Shown: positions 10,690 to 21,725 of the stretch, in pieces
Layout: every line of letters begins with the position of its first letter
Position numbering within the stretch: position 1 is the stretch's first letter
Source of the DNA: Odontocerum albicorne
Taxonomy: Eukaryota > Arthropoda > Insecta > Trichoptera > Odontoceridae
DNA: 64,000 nucleotides
Assembly (NCBI GenBank): GCA_949825065.1
Contig: OX463846.1
Span: 13,329,753-13,393,752 of the forward strand
Direction of reading: 5' to 3'
Made by a program: the position numbers and the translations under genes
The notes under the pieces: model-generated
What the model saw: only the letters and a program-made list of their open reading frames with translations
The model's database searches: none
Told to the model about the DNA's origin: nothing

Positions 10690-11196
10690 TTTTTCACCAT
10701 TTTCAAACCATTTTTCATCACCAGTAATGATGCGGTAAAGGAACCTTTGCTTGTGGCTATGCGTAGCTCGATGACGCGCGAGCAAACCAGCAGAAATTGT
10801 CGAACGTTGATTTTTGTTGTTTTCACTCAAAACATGTGAAACCCAAGCGCCGAACTTCTGGACTTTTCCCATTGATTTAAGATGGCGGTATACAGTAATG
10901 TGACGACAATTCATCTGCTCAGCCCATTCTACGGTGATTTGATTGGAGATCTTCATGAATAATATGGTTTAAGCGGTCCTCATCGAAGTCCACTGGTCGT
11001 CCGGAACGCTCCATGTCTTTCAGGTCGAAATTACCGTCATTGAAACGCAAAAACCATCGACGAGCTGTCCATTCATAGCATCTTCACCGCACACTTCGCA
11101 AATATCGCGAGCAGCTTTGGCAGCTTTATTCCCTCGATTGAACGCGAACAGAACGAGGTGTCGAAAATGCTCACTTTCGTCTACTTGACATTCCAT
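10690..11196 (-). pseudogene. Mariner transposase N-terminal half, right arm
   Basis: Minus strand, from ATG at about 11196: MECQVDESEHFRHLVLFAFN, then RGNKAAKAARDICEV and EDAMN. A 4-bp loss relative to the left arm then shifts the frame. In other frames the family sequence continues: ERSGRPVDFDEDRL near 11010-10970, WAEQMNCRHITVYRHLKSMG near 10925-10870, VSHVLSENNKNQRSTIS near 10825-10775, and RFLYRIITGDEKW near 10745-10707. That last block holds the first aspartate of the DDD triad. Reading ends where the sequence becomes low complexity. At least two frameshifts and the loss of the catalytic half make it dead. The motif set points to mariner, not Tc1. Confidence 0.92.
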
Positions 11197-11364
11197 TTTG
11201 AAGGCTTGTAATAAAATAAAATAATACATGTAACGTAAAAGCAAACACAATATCTTGTAGAGCAGAACATTTTCTTTCGAATGACTTTTACCATTTTGTT
11301 TTACTTTTGGTGCTCATTTTTAAATTGGAAAAAAACGGACACAACTTATGTTAATACCCAATAC

Positions 11365-12110
11365 ATATGCAATAGAGATCCAACCCGCTGTTACCTGTTT
11401 TGAGATATTAAAAAAAAAATTATTTAACAAGTATTGGGTTATTTGAAATGAGATTCAGTGTGGAATTTAACAATGCTATTTATTTATTTAATTTTATTTA
11501 TATATGACAAGAAGTTTTATACATACATAATTTGTGAAAAAACAACAGGTTATTTAAGGCGGACACAATTTTTATTGATCTGCGTTTGTTACCTTTCATT
11601 TGTTGTGCCCCCAGTAAACTAGGATTTTGCCTGTATCTTACTGAGGGCATGCCTATACTTTTGTAGATATACTTATGTTGTTACCGACTAGATATTATTC
11701 TAGAATATTTCATTAACTGATATGTTACCACCTAGACTTTTTTGGTGGATTTCATTAATTAACATATTACTGAATCGATATTTTTGTTGGTGAATTTCAT
11801 CAATTAACAAGTTATCGGCTTGATGTTTTGCGTAATACGAGTATTTCCTAAGAATATGTTATTGGAGAGATATTTTTGCTGGTATATGATATATAACTCA
11901 TTTGTGTGGTACCACGCCACATATCAGAATTGGTGATGGGAATATATTGGAGAGTATGGCCGGAAGACAATCATATGTTCGCTACAATAACAGCGCCTTC
12001 GGGTTAGCCACATAACCATAACCACTGGTTCAAACACGTTATTACATTTGTGGACCATTCTACATCACGTATAAAGCGTAACCATAATTTTACCAGACTA
12101 CGCTTTATTA
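11365..12110. other. AT-rich spacer
   Basis: Contains loosely repeated phrases such as GGTGGATTTCATTAATTAAC and GGTGAATTTCATCAATTAAC near 11740-11815, a weak degenerate tandem repeat. No gene seen. Confidence 0.4.
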
Positions 12111-12114
12111 CTAT

Positions 12115-12200
12115 TTTTGGGGTACCATCGGGAATCAAACCCGAAACCCCCTGTTTGATGCCAAGCTTCTTACCAACTAAGCCACATAAGTCGCTAGTAT
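12115..12200 (-). mobile_element. tRNA-derived SINE head, minus strand
   Basis: GGAATCAAACCCGAAACCCC is the complement of a B-box segment and TTACCAACTAAGCCACATAA that of an A-box segment (TTATGTGGCTTAGTTGGTAA). Spacing equals the plus-strand heads at 25.63 and 37.93 kb. Confidence 0.7.
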
Positions 12201-12208
12201 AGTATGTG

Positions 12209-12262
12209 TATCTATATGTAAATCCAATACTAGTCGCTAGTATTGGATTTACATATAGATAT
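12209..12262. repeat. Near-perfect hairpin
   Basis: Arms of about 24 bp (TATCTATATGTAAATCCAAT on the left, its complement on the right) flank a short GTCGC loop, immediately next to the SINE head. Confidence 0.9.
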
Positions 12263-12480
12263 TCTTAATAATAAAAATAATTTCTTTATGTGACTTGGAT
12301 TTTTAATATGTTCGTACCTCTTGGCTACGTTTTTTTCTAGAACTGTTATACTCGATCGTTTCCTATCAAAAAAAATGTTTGGATATTTAGAATGATTATT
12401 ATCTGAACGGTATTCTCCAATAAATGGGTTTATTTTTTAAAAAAGATTTTTAACTCATCACAAGATGTAAATTGAATATA

Positions 12481-12690
12481 TTTTGATAAAATAATATAAA
12501 ATACTCTTACTTAATTAGTTTCATATTTCTCTTCGAGCCAGAAGTTTTTGTTAAAATAATATAAAATACTCTTACTTGATTAGTTTTATATTTCTCTTCG
12601 AGCCAGAAGTTTTTGTTAAAATAATATAAAATACTCTTACAATTACTTTTATATTTCTCTTCGAGCCAGAAGTTTTTAGATAAAAAAGGA
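12481..12690. repeat. 65-bp tandem array, three copies
   Basis: Units start at 12481, 12546 and 12611, 65 bp apart; the third is slightly shortened. The unit contains AAAATAATATAAAATACTCT and TTCTCTTCGAGCCAGAAG. The minus-strand open frame across it is only an artefact of repetition. Confidence 0.93.
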
Positions 12691-12694
12691 CCCA

Positions 12695-14350
12695 ACAAGA
12701 TTATGAAATATTATTAAGCTTTAAATATTAAGTATTAAATATTTTAAAAATAAATTTCAAGTAAAAAAGAACAAGAATTCATTTATTTTATTTACCCCTT
12801 TTTCGTAAAAAACATAAAACGGATTTTTCGCTATAAAGAAATTTTTTACAACCGACTTGCTTTTGTTTCATAATTATAATAGGTTTATATGGCCGTGTTT
12901 TTAATTACGTCAAGGAAAACACGTTATACTCGTAAAATAAATAAAAATAAGGAGATAAATCTTAAGTAAAGCGATTTTAAAGGGAATTTTATGGTAGTTA
13001 AGGACTTCTGACGGATTTATTGCTTAAACACAATTTATTCCAATCATGCAGATTTTGTTGAGCTATTACAGGTACTCAGAGCCGCATCTAAAACTTAGTA
13101 AATTAATTAAAAGAAATTAAATATAAATCTTAAAGGAAAATAGGGATAAGGTGGCATTGTATGGGAGTTAATTAAGAGGAATCTTTTGAGACAAATAATG
13201 TTCCGTTAGATTTATTTGAATATATTTACTAGGATATGCCCATCTAATTTGGCCATAAAGATCTACTAAACCGCAAAATAATTTGATTTGTAAAACACTA
13301 AAAAAATCCCGATAGATGACCACCGAAGCTCATGCGAAATGATTTTGCAGTACTGACCATTGGATCGTAACAATCATGTATAAAAACATTTAACATTATC
13401 TCCTTCTTCTACTGACGCCGCCACATCTCAAAGGACTTATCTTGAGATTGGAATTTGTAATGCCAACACGTTTTATGAAATGCAATTCTTTAGAAATGTT
13501 AAACTGCGTACCAGAATTTTTCAAATTACCCACAGTAAATTGTAGATACTCGTATATAGCTCAGTTAACTTAAGTTCCATCCGATACCGTATTAAAGTAA
13601 GTTTATTCTTCCATTCCCTCTACCTTCATATTTTATAAAGTGTATTTTTATTTTGAAAAAACAATCAATATTAATTTAATGTATGTGAGATCTTACGTTT
13701 TGAAGACAATTTTTTATACTTTTCACTGACGTTTTTTTGTAAATCGACCGATATACTCGTAGATGGAGCGGTTTTTTGTGGCATCCCAACACTCCTGATT
13801 GAGATTTTATGGTGATAATGACAATTAAAACTAATACGTTTCGAAATTCCAATTGAGGATTAAATACCTCAGTAAATGTTGCTCTGGGGCTGATTTTGAA
13901 TGAGCTTTGTTACCTAGTGGTTGGCTTATTATAAGCTTTCAAAAAAGTACCTTAATGGCTAATTCGGAATTATCTCTCAAAAAGTTACTTAGCGATTGAT
14001 TTGATTTAAGATTTAAAAAAAAATCGTGAATGATAAAATATGCACTGTATGCATGATCGCGTCTTTGATTAATTCCGTTTTACTGAAAGGGTCCTTTGCA
14101 TAATTATGTATTCACCGAAATCGCACCGCATTAAAACTCTTGTAATCATTGTCATAATAACATAATAACAAAGACGCGATGACAAAGCTCGGGGAGGAAT
14201 TGTTCTTGTATTGGGTCGAAAGCAGCTGCTGATCTGGTATGGTATGGTATATACTCGTCGAGTATGACTAAAAAGTATAAGATTTACGATACAAAGGCTC
14301 CCCTACAGACATACGAGTTTTATAATGGCCGCCAAGCAATCGCCCTACAT
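12695..14350. other. Long AT-rich spacer
   Basis: No ORF with motifs and no RNA gene. Positions 13310-13560 are slightly richer in GC but unrecognised. Confidence 0.4.
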
Positions 14351-14355
14351 TGTTT

Positions 14356-14583
14356 TCATATCGTTAAGTGACCAATTACTGGCAACACGTAGTTATTACT
14401 TAAAGAAATAACGTATAATTTCCAAGTATTACGAAACGATTTGACGTATAATTCAGCGTTTGATGTGTACGAGAACCGTGTAATTACGGAGGAGCAAATG
14501 AGAGCTCTGGGGTGAAGCGGTGAATGTGTGTGACACTCTCGATATGCTAGGGTCGCTCCGTCAGTTACCGCCATCAATGCCAT
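14356..14583 (-). other. Unassigned open stretch, minus strand
   Basis: A 75-codon minus-strand frame starting MALMAVTDGATLAYREC, in sequence richer in GC than its flanks. It ends at a stop at 14356. I recognise no domain and see no splice signals that make it convincing. It could be a retroelement scrap or chance. Confidence 0.2.
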
Positions 14584-14674
14584 TTTATAACATACGAGTA
14601 TATGATTTCTTTTAGTTAAACATGTCAGTTTGATCGTCTATAAATTTAACAATTTTGTCATATCCTTGTGATCT

Positions 14675-14775
14675 CGGATAGTAAATGTTGTATTGTATTG
14701 AACTTTTACTGTAAGTACAACCTGGCGGGTTTTTTGCTATGTGGAAATCTCTTCCAGCCTTAATAAAATCAGTTT
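14675..14775 (-). mobile_element. SINE 3' body fragment, minus strand
   Basis: GTATTGTATTGAACTTTTAC then ACAACCTGGCGGGTTTTTTG and GTGGAAATCTCTTCCAGCC are the complement of the SINE tail (GGAAGATATTGCC, GGCAATA, CCCGCTAGGTTGT, AATACAATAC). Confidence 0.65.
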
Positions 14776-14809
14776 TGAACTTTTTACACAATAGTACAAT
14801 ATAAACACA

Positions 14810-15420
14810 CTTTTTCATACAGCTACTACGATTTATCTAACATTTTACATTTCCTTCTTTCAAAATATGATTCACTTGATCCATTCATGTTTTCGTTGGT
14901 ATACCACTACTACGTCTTCCAATCACATTTGCACTACGTATTTATTTTGTTAATCTTTCTACATTCATTCCTTCCACATGCTCAAACCATCTCGGCGTGT
15001 TCTTCCTTATCTCTCTCAAGATATCAACCTTATGTTTATGTTCATCTATAATCACTTCCCTACTTATTCTGTCATACACTGTCACTCCATGTATTTGTCT
15101 CAAAGCATGCATTTCCACAGCATTAAGTCAGTTCCTCTATATCTTTTTCATGTACACGTTTCCCTCCTATACAACAAAGTTGGGACATAAATACTTTTGT
15201 GAACTATCATCTTAGTAAATTTTTATAATGTTCGGTTCGAGTACATGTGTTTTAGTTGATTTTGTTTTCTATCACTATACGTCGTTTGCTATCCCTCTCA
15301 ACTCTTCCATCATCTGAGAAATTACTACCAAAATAGTAGAATTCCTCAATTTGCACCAATCTTTAATTATTTCCCCATATATCGCAATTTACTTTCCCTT
15401 CCCCCATATTTATTTATAAT
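14810..15420 (-). mobile_element. RT C-terminal half (family A), minus strand
   Basis: One of the longest family A copies. On the minus strand, in order from 15420 down: a segment matching the DGR-ERDS block (15300-15260), the region before GSETWT (15180-15140), AVEMHALRQIHGVTVYDRIS near 15115-15065, the W-FEHVEGMNVERLTK block near 14995-14955, and the GRRSSGIPTKTWMDQVNHIL block near 14920-14870. The sequence then runs into a SINE tail at 14775. Several stops and small indels; not functional. Confidence 0.8.
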
Positions 15421-15424
15421 TTTA

Positions 15425-16135
15425 AAAATTCCAATAATCTTGAAAGATTGCTTTGATTTTTTACATTAAAGTTTGGGGCATGCTAACAAATATTTGAAAT
15501 AAATAAAAAAAATCATTTCGTGGATTGAATTTTATATGGCCATTTCTCATACTGTATCCAATATCATATATTAAACAACAACTGACCTTTTTTCAATGAG
15601 TGTACTCATTTCGTCCACGTTAGGCTGCTATTATTTTTCTCTATCTAAAACAAAATATAGAAAAAAAATGCTTTAATTAATTTGTGCTAACTTATAAATT
15701 ATTAAAATTGTGAAGGGGATTTTCGAGTAGCCCTCATATGTGGGTGACAGTATCGATACACTAAGTGTACGTTGCAGGGAAAAATTAGAGACTTCAACGC
15801 TAGACCATAGACGTGATGGTATGGAATTATGGAAAATATCTAGGGGGAGTATGGAGTACATGCAGGGGTGGCGCACATGTGGACAACCAGTCGATCAATT
15901 ATATCCTAAAGTAAGAAAAACTACGCATAAAAAATGTTTATGACATGAAGCCATCTTTTAAATTTCCATTCAAGACGAACTTTAAGTTCACATTATTTGA
16001 GACATGGTTCATTTCTGTACAGATATACCCATGGAGTAAGCTATGGTAACAAAATGGCGTCAGAAAAATATATTTATTTCTAGTGTAATTTAGTGACTTA
16101 CTCGTACCAAAATAGGATCTGACAAAATTATATTG
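15425..16135. other. Spacer with an unassigned short ORF
   Basis: A 67-codon plus-strand frame at 15740-15943 (starting MGDSIDTLSVRCREKLE) lies in mixed-composition sequence and contains LWKISRGSMEYMQGW. I do not recognise it. The rest is AT-rich. Confidence 0.25.
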
Positions 16136-16139
16136 TAGT

Positions 16140-16540
16140 TCACTATAGCGTATTAGTACCAACGTGTGATGTATTGGAGGGAAACATGGACATTGGAAAG
16201 GTATAATACGAACCAGTAAATACGAGTATGTAGAGTTTTGATGTATGAAAGAATATAGAATGAATTGATTAGGGGTGAATATAAGCTGATGTATTAAATA
16301 GGGTGAAAAATAGCACGTTAAGGTGGTTTGTAAATCTTTTAATGAATAAGTAGAAGTCATGGTATGGTTAGACCAAATGAATTGACTTTTGAAAGAAAGA
16401 AAGAAAGCTTAAGAGTAAGAAAAAAAGAAATCACATTTTTAGAAGATGTATGATTGTTGAGGTAGAGAAATAAAATATGTCGGGAAAGGATAGTTTGGTA
16501 ATCTGTCCTATCTTCCTACCCTAATATGACGTATTCCTAT
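16140..16540 (+). mobile_element. RT C-terminal fragment (family A), plus strand
   Basis: Eroded plus-strand copy: a GSETWT-equivalent segment near 16180-16200, IRGEYKLMY near 16268-16295, LRWFVNLLMNK near 16320-16350, a GRVWLDQMN-like block near 16355-16380, and the 3' terminal segment near 16490-16530. A GAAAGAAAGAAAGAAAG run lies at 16390-16406. Confidence 0.65.
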
Positions 16541-16544
16541 TCTA

Positions 16545-17455
16545 ATAAATGTAAATGTAAAAAAAAACTAGTGATAATATATCAAATCAGTTTAAGTGAT
16601 AAAAGTATACTTTAAAACAAAATTACGCAATTAAAATTATTTAGGGTGCGGGTTAATCAATAATTTATATGGAACAAATTACGATTTTTATTCTTTCAAT
16701 TTATTTTTCGAATGTACTCAAGGGTACACTAACAATTGAAGTTAATAAATATTAAACAAAACAGCTAAACCATTTTTGAGTATATTTTAGATTTTTTTAT
16801 AAACATTAAAATACTCGCATATCTATGGAGAGCTTCCATGAATGTATGCGTAAAAAATATAATCAGGAAATTTTAATTACCAATTTAATTGCATGGTTTC
16901 AGAGTTTTCTAATTGTGATCGAAGAAAATGCATTGAAATTTTACAGAAGTTGTGACATGACACCCTCTACAAAAGGTAATATTTCTATCGATATCTACCT
17001 AAAAAACTTGTTTTCAAGAATGTCTGAGTAGTGATTTATGGGGCTCTAAAAAATCCATATTTTACTATACAAAATAATATGATAAAAATAGTATTTATTC
17101 GTGTACTTTATAAAGTAAAATGCCTAAAAACATATTTATCTGGAAGAACCATAATATGTGTATTGTTTGGTTTAAAAATTATAATAATAATTTATTATTT
17201 GAATATCATACGTTGCTCAAAAAAGATTCAGTATCCATGACCCTAGTCTCTATCCATTGTCACCTTTAATTAAATTTCAACTCTTTGGCATGATTACAGG
17301 ATACTTCATGTAACGACCGAGGAATGGAAAAATGTATAGAATTTGTGATCTGTGGTTAGTAGAAAATGGAAACGATCCTTGTGGAAGGCATATGTTATAA
17401 CATAATGGTTTTGTGAGATAATTTTTTTAACATCCTTTATTTCTTTTACAAAATA
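16545..17455. other. AT-rich spacer with two short ORFs
   Basis: Two consecutive plus-strand frames (16825-17031 and 17031-17240) have no recognisable domain. I treat them as chance in AT-rich DNA. Confidence 0.35.
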
Positions 17456-17459
17456 TATA

Positions 17460-18010
17460 CAGAAATACATATTATTACGCCGTTCACTGATGGGATAGAC
17501 AAAGAGGACTGAGCATCAAACTTCTCTATCTCGTCATGCACATTTCACTTCTTCCACTCCCACACACCTTTTCATACAGCTCTTACGATTTCTAAAAAAA
17601 TTTACTTTTCCTTGTTTCAAAATATTTTTCACTCGATCTATCCATACTTTCCTTGGTCTTCCACTACCATGCCTTCTAATGGTATATTTATTTTGTAAGT
17701 TCATTCATTCTTTCATTCTACATGCCCAAACTATCTCAGAATGCTCTTCTTCATTTTACTCAACACATCAGCCTCTAGTTCACATTCATCCTTAATCATT
17801 TCATTCAGTATTTCGTCGTATATTGTCACTTCATTTATGTTTCTCAATGCGCGTATCTCTACAGCATTTTTAGTCCACGTTTCACTCCCATACATAAAAG
17901 TTGGCACCACAATACTATTAATAAAAGGACAATTTATGTGGTGCCGTTTAAAGAGCATACTCTCCTCAAGGGTAATCTGTAAATAATAATGAGCTCGAGT
18001 CCCGAGCTGG
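17460..18010 (-). mobile_element. RT C-terminal half (family A), minus strand
   Basis: Minus-strand frame near 17960-17740 reads FINSIVVPTFMYGSETWTKN, then AVEIRALRNINEVTIYDEIL and NEMIKDECELEADVLSKMKK, the characteristic post-RT stretch. Further left in other frames are ILRWFGHVEERMNELTK (about 17755-17700), GRPRKVWIDRVKNI near 17665-17625, and the 3' end at 17460-17520. One of the better preserved copies. Still broken by frameshifts, and the RT catalytic domain is missing. Confidence 0.88.
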
Positions 18011-18425
18011 AACTCGGGACAAGAACAACTCACTATTATTGACAGATTAAAGATATTACAAATTAAAAATACATAAGTTGAATGTAATGATAGGAAAATA
18101 GAGGCTGCGGATATTACATAAGATACTTTCCCGCATCTGTATATGCTTAGAACACATATTTGGTAAGAACACCGCAGAAACCAAGAGAAGACGAACTACA
18201 AAGAAACCTTTGTGGTTCTTCCGATATGCGATCGAAACACATTATTCTTTAGGTGTAGTGTAGTGTATATGTACTTCTTTCTAGCAGTGATTTAGTATGA
18301 ATCATATCAATGTATTAATATGTTATAATGCAAGTCCATAAAATAGTGCGTATTGATATCACATGTACGATTCACCATGACTCATTTCGTAGAGCAATAC
18401 ACTTCTAAACAAGTTGTATCCTATT

Positions 18426-18805
18426 TGACATGTTTTATATTTTTGTGTCCACCACAGGTTTAATTTAGGTTCACAACTAGTTTCGAAGACCACCGTCTTC
18501 TTCGTCAGGTGAATATAAACTAAGTTGCTACAATATATTCTGTACAAGTGTAACTAACCTAATATAAAAGAGGTGAGGTAAGAGGAGTGAAGTGGGGATA
18601 GATGTAATACAATGGTGAATGGGGCGGGGAAAAAATATGTTTCACTCCCCCTACCTCACCTCTTTTATATTAGGTTATTTACACTTTTACAGAATATATT
18701 TTAGCAACTTAGTTTATATACACCTGACGAAGAAGACGGTGGTCTTCGAAATTAGTTGTGAACCTAAATTAAACCTGTGGTGCACACAAAAATATAAAAT
18801 AAGTT
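18426..18805. repeat. Foldback inverted repeat, about 170-bp arms
   Basis: Left arm 18426-18597 and right arm about 18640-18805 are inverted copies with roughly 90-95% identity by eye. Inside both is a smaller palindrome, ACGGTGGTCTTCGAAA with CGACGAAG-type flanks (CCTGACGAAGAAGACGGTGG on the plus strand at 18723). Loop about 40 bp. The two arms give near-identical short frames on opposite strands (HLTKKTVVFE and SCEPKLNLW), which are shadows of the duplication. Confidence 0.9.
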
Positions 18806-18809
18806 TTTT

Positions 18810-19320
18810 ATTTCACTTATTTTTTCCTTTTATGTAAAAAATGGCACCACAAAGTGAAACTATAGTCTTTTCGAAGATTTAAGAAAATTTTGCATATCCT
18901 TATTTCAGTCCCGTATATCAAAGATGTTACAAAAAAAGCGATAGTAATTTTTTAAAATTCATTTTTTAATCTAAAATAAAAAGCATTATTTAATATTGAA
19001 TTAATTTCATATTTTGATTAGATTAACCATTATTATTATAAAAAATAATATCCATTTAAATACGACACTTAATATTAAATACATAATTAATAGTTTCCCT
19101 CCAGTTTTAAGACTGCAAAACAGTGACAACTCATGGACTGTTTTAATAACTCATTACTTTTGATTCCATGCAATTAAACCAAACCCACATAGTTTCGCTT
19201 TTATCGCTTAAATAACTTAATTATTACTTGAAATTCAGCTCTCTCGGGATCTCAGTCCTGGCAGACATGGTGGGTGGACAAGATTGTCTGTTAGATTGCA
19301 AGTTGCAGTCGCTATTATCA
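18810..19320. other. AT-rich spacer
   Basis: No feature recognised; 19255-19310 weakly resembles a decayed SINE head. Confidence 0.35.
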
Positions 19321-19324
19321 TATA

Positions 19325-19560
19325 TGATATATACCATCACGCCATGTCCCTTTTAAGTTGGCACAGATAATAGATCTTCAAATCTTCAAATTCGTGCACA
19401 AAGTTTTTGCTAGTCTTATCCATATATCTTACTCTACATGCTCTATACAGCTTCTTATATTCCACATGACTTATATTATACTTTAACCATATGAATTGTG
19501 TTTTAATATGTATGTTTTAACATCCTGGCTTCATTTCAATACATTAAACTGGGCACGAGC
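19325..19560 (-). mobile_element. 3' end of family A retroelement, minus strand
   Basis: Starts with ACCATCACGCCATGTCCCTT, the complement of the family's GTGATGGT 3' end, followed by AGTTGGCACAGATAATAGAT. Coding content is too eroded to read beyond about 19500. Confidence 0.6.
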
Positions 19561-19789
19561 ACCGCTGTCGACTATATTTTTTTAAATAATTGCTCAACAT
19601 ATTATTGACTTATACCTTTTACAATGTTTCTTGTTGTAGCACGCCTTTTCACATTGATTTCTATATTATCACCTTGCTAAAAAAAAGCAAAATTTAACAC
19701 TTGTTTTAAATCCCGAATATTTATAATTATTTCTTGATTTTTTCAAATTTTATTGTATAAACATTTGCTATCATCTGTTAAAATGACAG

Positions 19790-20270
19790 TCAATGATATT
19801 ATTTTAATGCCATATTTAATGTATTGGAATGTGGACGTGTAAAAAGACTGAAAGGAGTCGAAAAAATGTTGTAGAAATGTTTGCACTTTGAACAATATGA
19901 TAGTGTATGACAATACGGATTTAAGTGATTAGGGATGAATGTGAACTTAAGGCTGATGTGTTGAGTAAGACGAAGTAGAAAACTGGAAGATGATTTCGAA
20001 ATATGGAAAGAATTGATGAAGAAAGACTTATAAAACATATACAAATTGCAAATATGAGTAGAAAGCGCGGTAGAAAAATATCAAGCAAAGTTTGATTGGA
20101 TCTAATTACTGATATTTTATAGGAATGAAAAGGAAGATGTATGAGAAATAGTAGGAGCTGTATGGATGTGGAAAATGTGAAATTGTTGCGTCGAGATGGA
20201 CAATATTGGCGCTATATTTTCTCTACCTATCCCAGTAGGGTAATTACGTGATGGTATGTTTGTATGTATA
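19790..20270 (+). mobile_element. RT C-terminal half (family A), plus strand
   Basis: Plus strand: eroded GSETWT region near 19825-19850, VIRDECELKADVLSKTK near 19928-19975, WFRNMERIDEERLIK near 19990-20035, SRKRGRKISSKVWLDLI near 20058-20105, and the terminal YPSRVITIWY-like end with GTGATGGTATGTTTGTATGT at 20250-20270. Frameshifts separate the blocks. Confidence 0.75.
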
Positions 20271-20274
20271 GAAT

Positions 20275-20790
20275 AAACACTGTACAAATTGCACAAAATC
20301 AAGTGAAACCTTTTTTTTATTCCGATATAGTACCTCGATTGGGATAAGGTACGACTATGTTTGCAAAATGTGGGTAGACAGCTTAGGTTAGGAATAATAT
20401 ATGGACTCGATGACACGCAATTGGTTAGGGATCGATGTCTGGATAGTGACCAATGGTCCTATCTCTTTGCTGGGGTCTTTGGATTTATGAGTCTCTAGGG
20501 ACCAAACAATATGGATATTGAGATATCATGAATATTGACTTATTTGTCGGGACGCTGGGCATTTCTGTACTCTAATCATATGAAGTGAAAATAAATAAGA
20601 TTTAAATCTTCTTTATTCTGCTATTAGATCTTTGTTGGTCGATTTCCAATATCTTCTCTTTTGTCTTCCCTCAACATATCATTGTGAATGGATGGTGAGG
20701 ATTTAAAAAAATAGTTGAATTAAAAGTCAGCAACAGCAATAATTTAAAAATATTAAATAACTAAATTCTTTTAAGATAATGGCGAATGAA
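20275..20790. other. Unassigned spacer
   Basis: Mixed-composition sequence without recognised features. Confidence 0.35.
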
Positions 20791-20794
20791 TGGT

Positions 20795-20862
20795 ACGTGG
20801 CTTAGATGATGAGACGTTTGTCTTCCATCCTGGAGATTGTTTGTTAGATTTTCGTTTAGGAT
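20795..20862 (+). mobile_element. Degenerate tRNA-derived SINE head
   Basis: ACGTGGCTTAGATGATGAGA then TCTTCCATCCTGGAGATTG aligns to the intact heads (GTGGCCTAGTTGGTAAGACT and following). The B box is lost. Confidence 0.5.
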
Positions 20863-20889
20863 TTACATACTTATGGTAAATGACATCAA

Positions 20890-21340
20890 GCAACTTCCCT
20901 CTCAAGATAGGCAGAGCTGACAAAGCGAAGACATATCGTGATACACACTTTTATATCACTTTCCCTGCATCTATACATCTCAAATAGCTTGTACGATTTC
21001 TGCATCTTTTAACATTTCCTAATTTTAAAATATTTTACGAAGATCCAACCATATCTTTTTTGGTCTTCCTCTACCAAATCTTCCACTCACATTTAAAACG
21101 GTATTTTTGTTTAAAGAGTCTTCATTCATTCGTTTAACATGCCCAAACCATCTCGGAGTACGTTTCGGCATCCTACTTAAAACATTAGTTGTAAATTCAC
21201 ATTCATCCTTAACTATTATACTTCTGTCATACATTTTCACTTCATGTATTTTTCTCAATGCATGTATTAATTTGGTTCCTTTCAGATTTTTTTTCATGTC
21301 TAAGTTTCACTTCCATGCATCAAAGTTGGTACTAAAGAAA
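20890..21340 (-). mobile_element. RT C-terminal half (family A), minus strand
   Basis: The clearest family A tail in the window. The minus-strand frame 21297-21025 reads ALRKIHEVKMYDRSIIVKDE, then CEFTTNVLSRMPKRTPRWFG, HVKRMNEDSLNKNTVLN, and VSGRFGRGRPKKIWLDLRKI without a stop. A GS-LDME-like start precedes it at 21300-21340. The uninterrupted 90 codons suggest a younger copy. RT catalytic motifs are absent. Confidence 0.9.
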
Positions 21341-21439
21341 TGAAAAGACAAAGACATCTTAAAGATTAAGAGCATTATGAATATGATGAATCACATGTCG
21401 TGACCAAGACCGATAAAGGTGATACAAAGGTACGTACAC

Positions 21440-21725
21440 ACTCACATGTCGTTACATGCCCCTTACCACCTTTTCACCGAGGGTTGGGTGACTGGGTCCT
21501 ACAGCTTCTAGATTAATGTATGCTTTTATCGGCTGTCAGGGAGCAAGCACACAGCGCTTTATAATTTAAGTGGGATCGTGGACATTGTCAAATGGCCTCT
21601 CCTTTTCGCGCCTTTTTACGCTCGTTTCGCGTCTTTTTTGCTCCCTCATCCCTCTCTTTTCCCCTTTGGGGCTCAGATGGCAGCCCTGACAGACATCCAG
21701 ACGCACATCCCCTTTGATATATGAC
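21440..21725. other. GC-rich patch of unknown origin
   Basis: Much richer in GC than its surroundings (for example CTTTTCGCGCCTTTTTACGC near 21602). A minus-strand 61-codon frame here is rich in Glu, Lys and Arg at its C-terminal end. No known motif. Could be a fragment of an unrelated element. Confidence 0.3.

Larger units (their letters stand above)
10317..11361 (-). mobile_element. Foldback mariner (Tc1/mariner) element, internally rearranged
   Basis: Flanked by TA at 10315-10316 and 11362-11363, the expected mariner target duplication. Both ends carry the same terminal sequence in opposite orientation (TTAACATAAGTTGTGTCCG on the left, its complement on the right). The match continues inward for about 330 bp and covers the 5' UTR and the start of the transposase at both ends. 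The element is therefore the 5' end in plus orientation joined to a longer 5' part in minus orientation. The 3' half of the transposase gene, with the later catalytic aspartates, is absent. Total length about 1.05 kb compared with about 1.3 kb for intact mariners. Not autonomous. Confidence 0.9.

Noticed and set aside
10469..11250. Three separate small genes in the mariner region
   Set aside because: All are frameshifted parts or antisense shadows of one rearranged mariner transposase.
14356..14583. Host gene exon
   Set aside because: No splice-site context or recognisable domain. Kept only as an unassigned open stretch.
16825..17240. Pair of overlapping small genes
   Set aside because: Composition is typical of chance frames in AT-rich DNA and no motif is present.
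18359..18837. Two related proteins on opposite strands
   Set aside because: They are mirror readings of the two arms of one inverted repeat.
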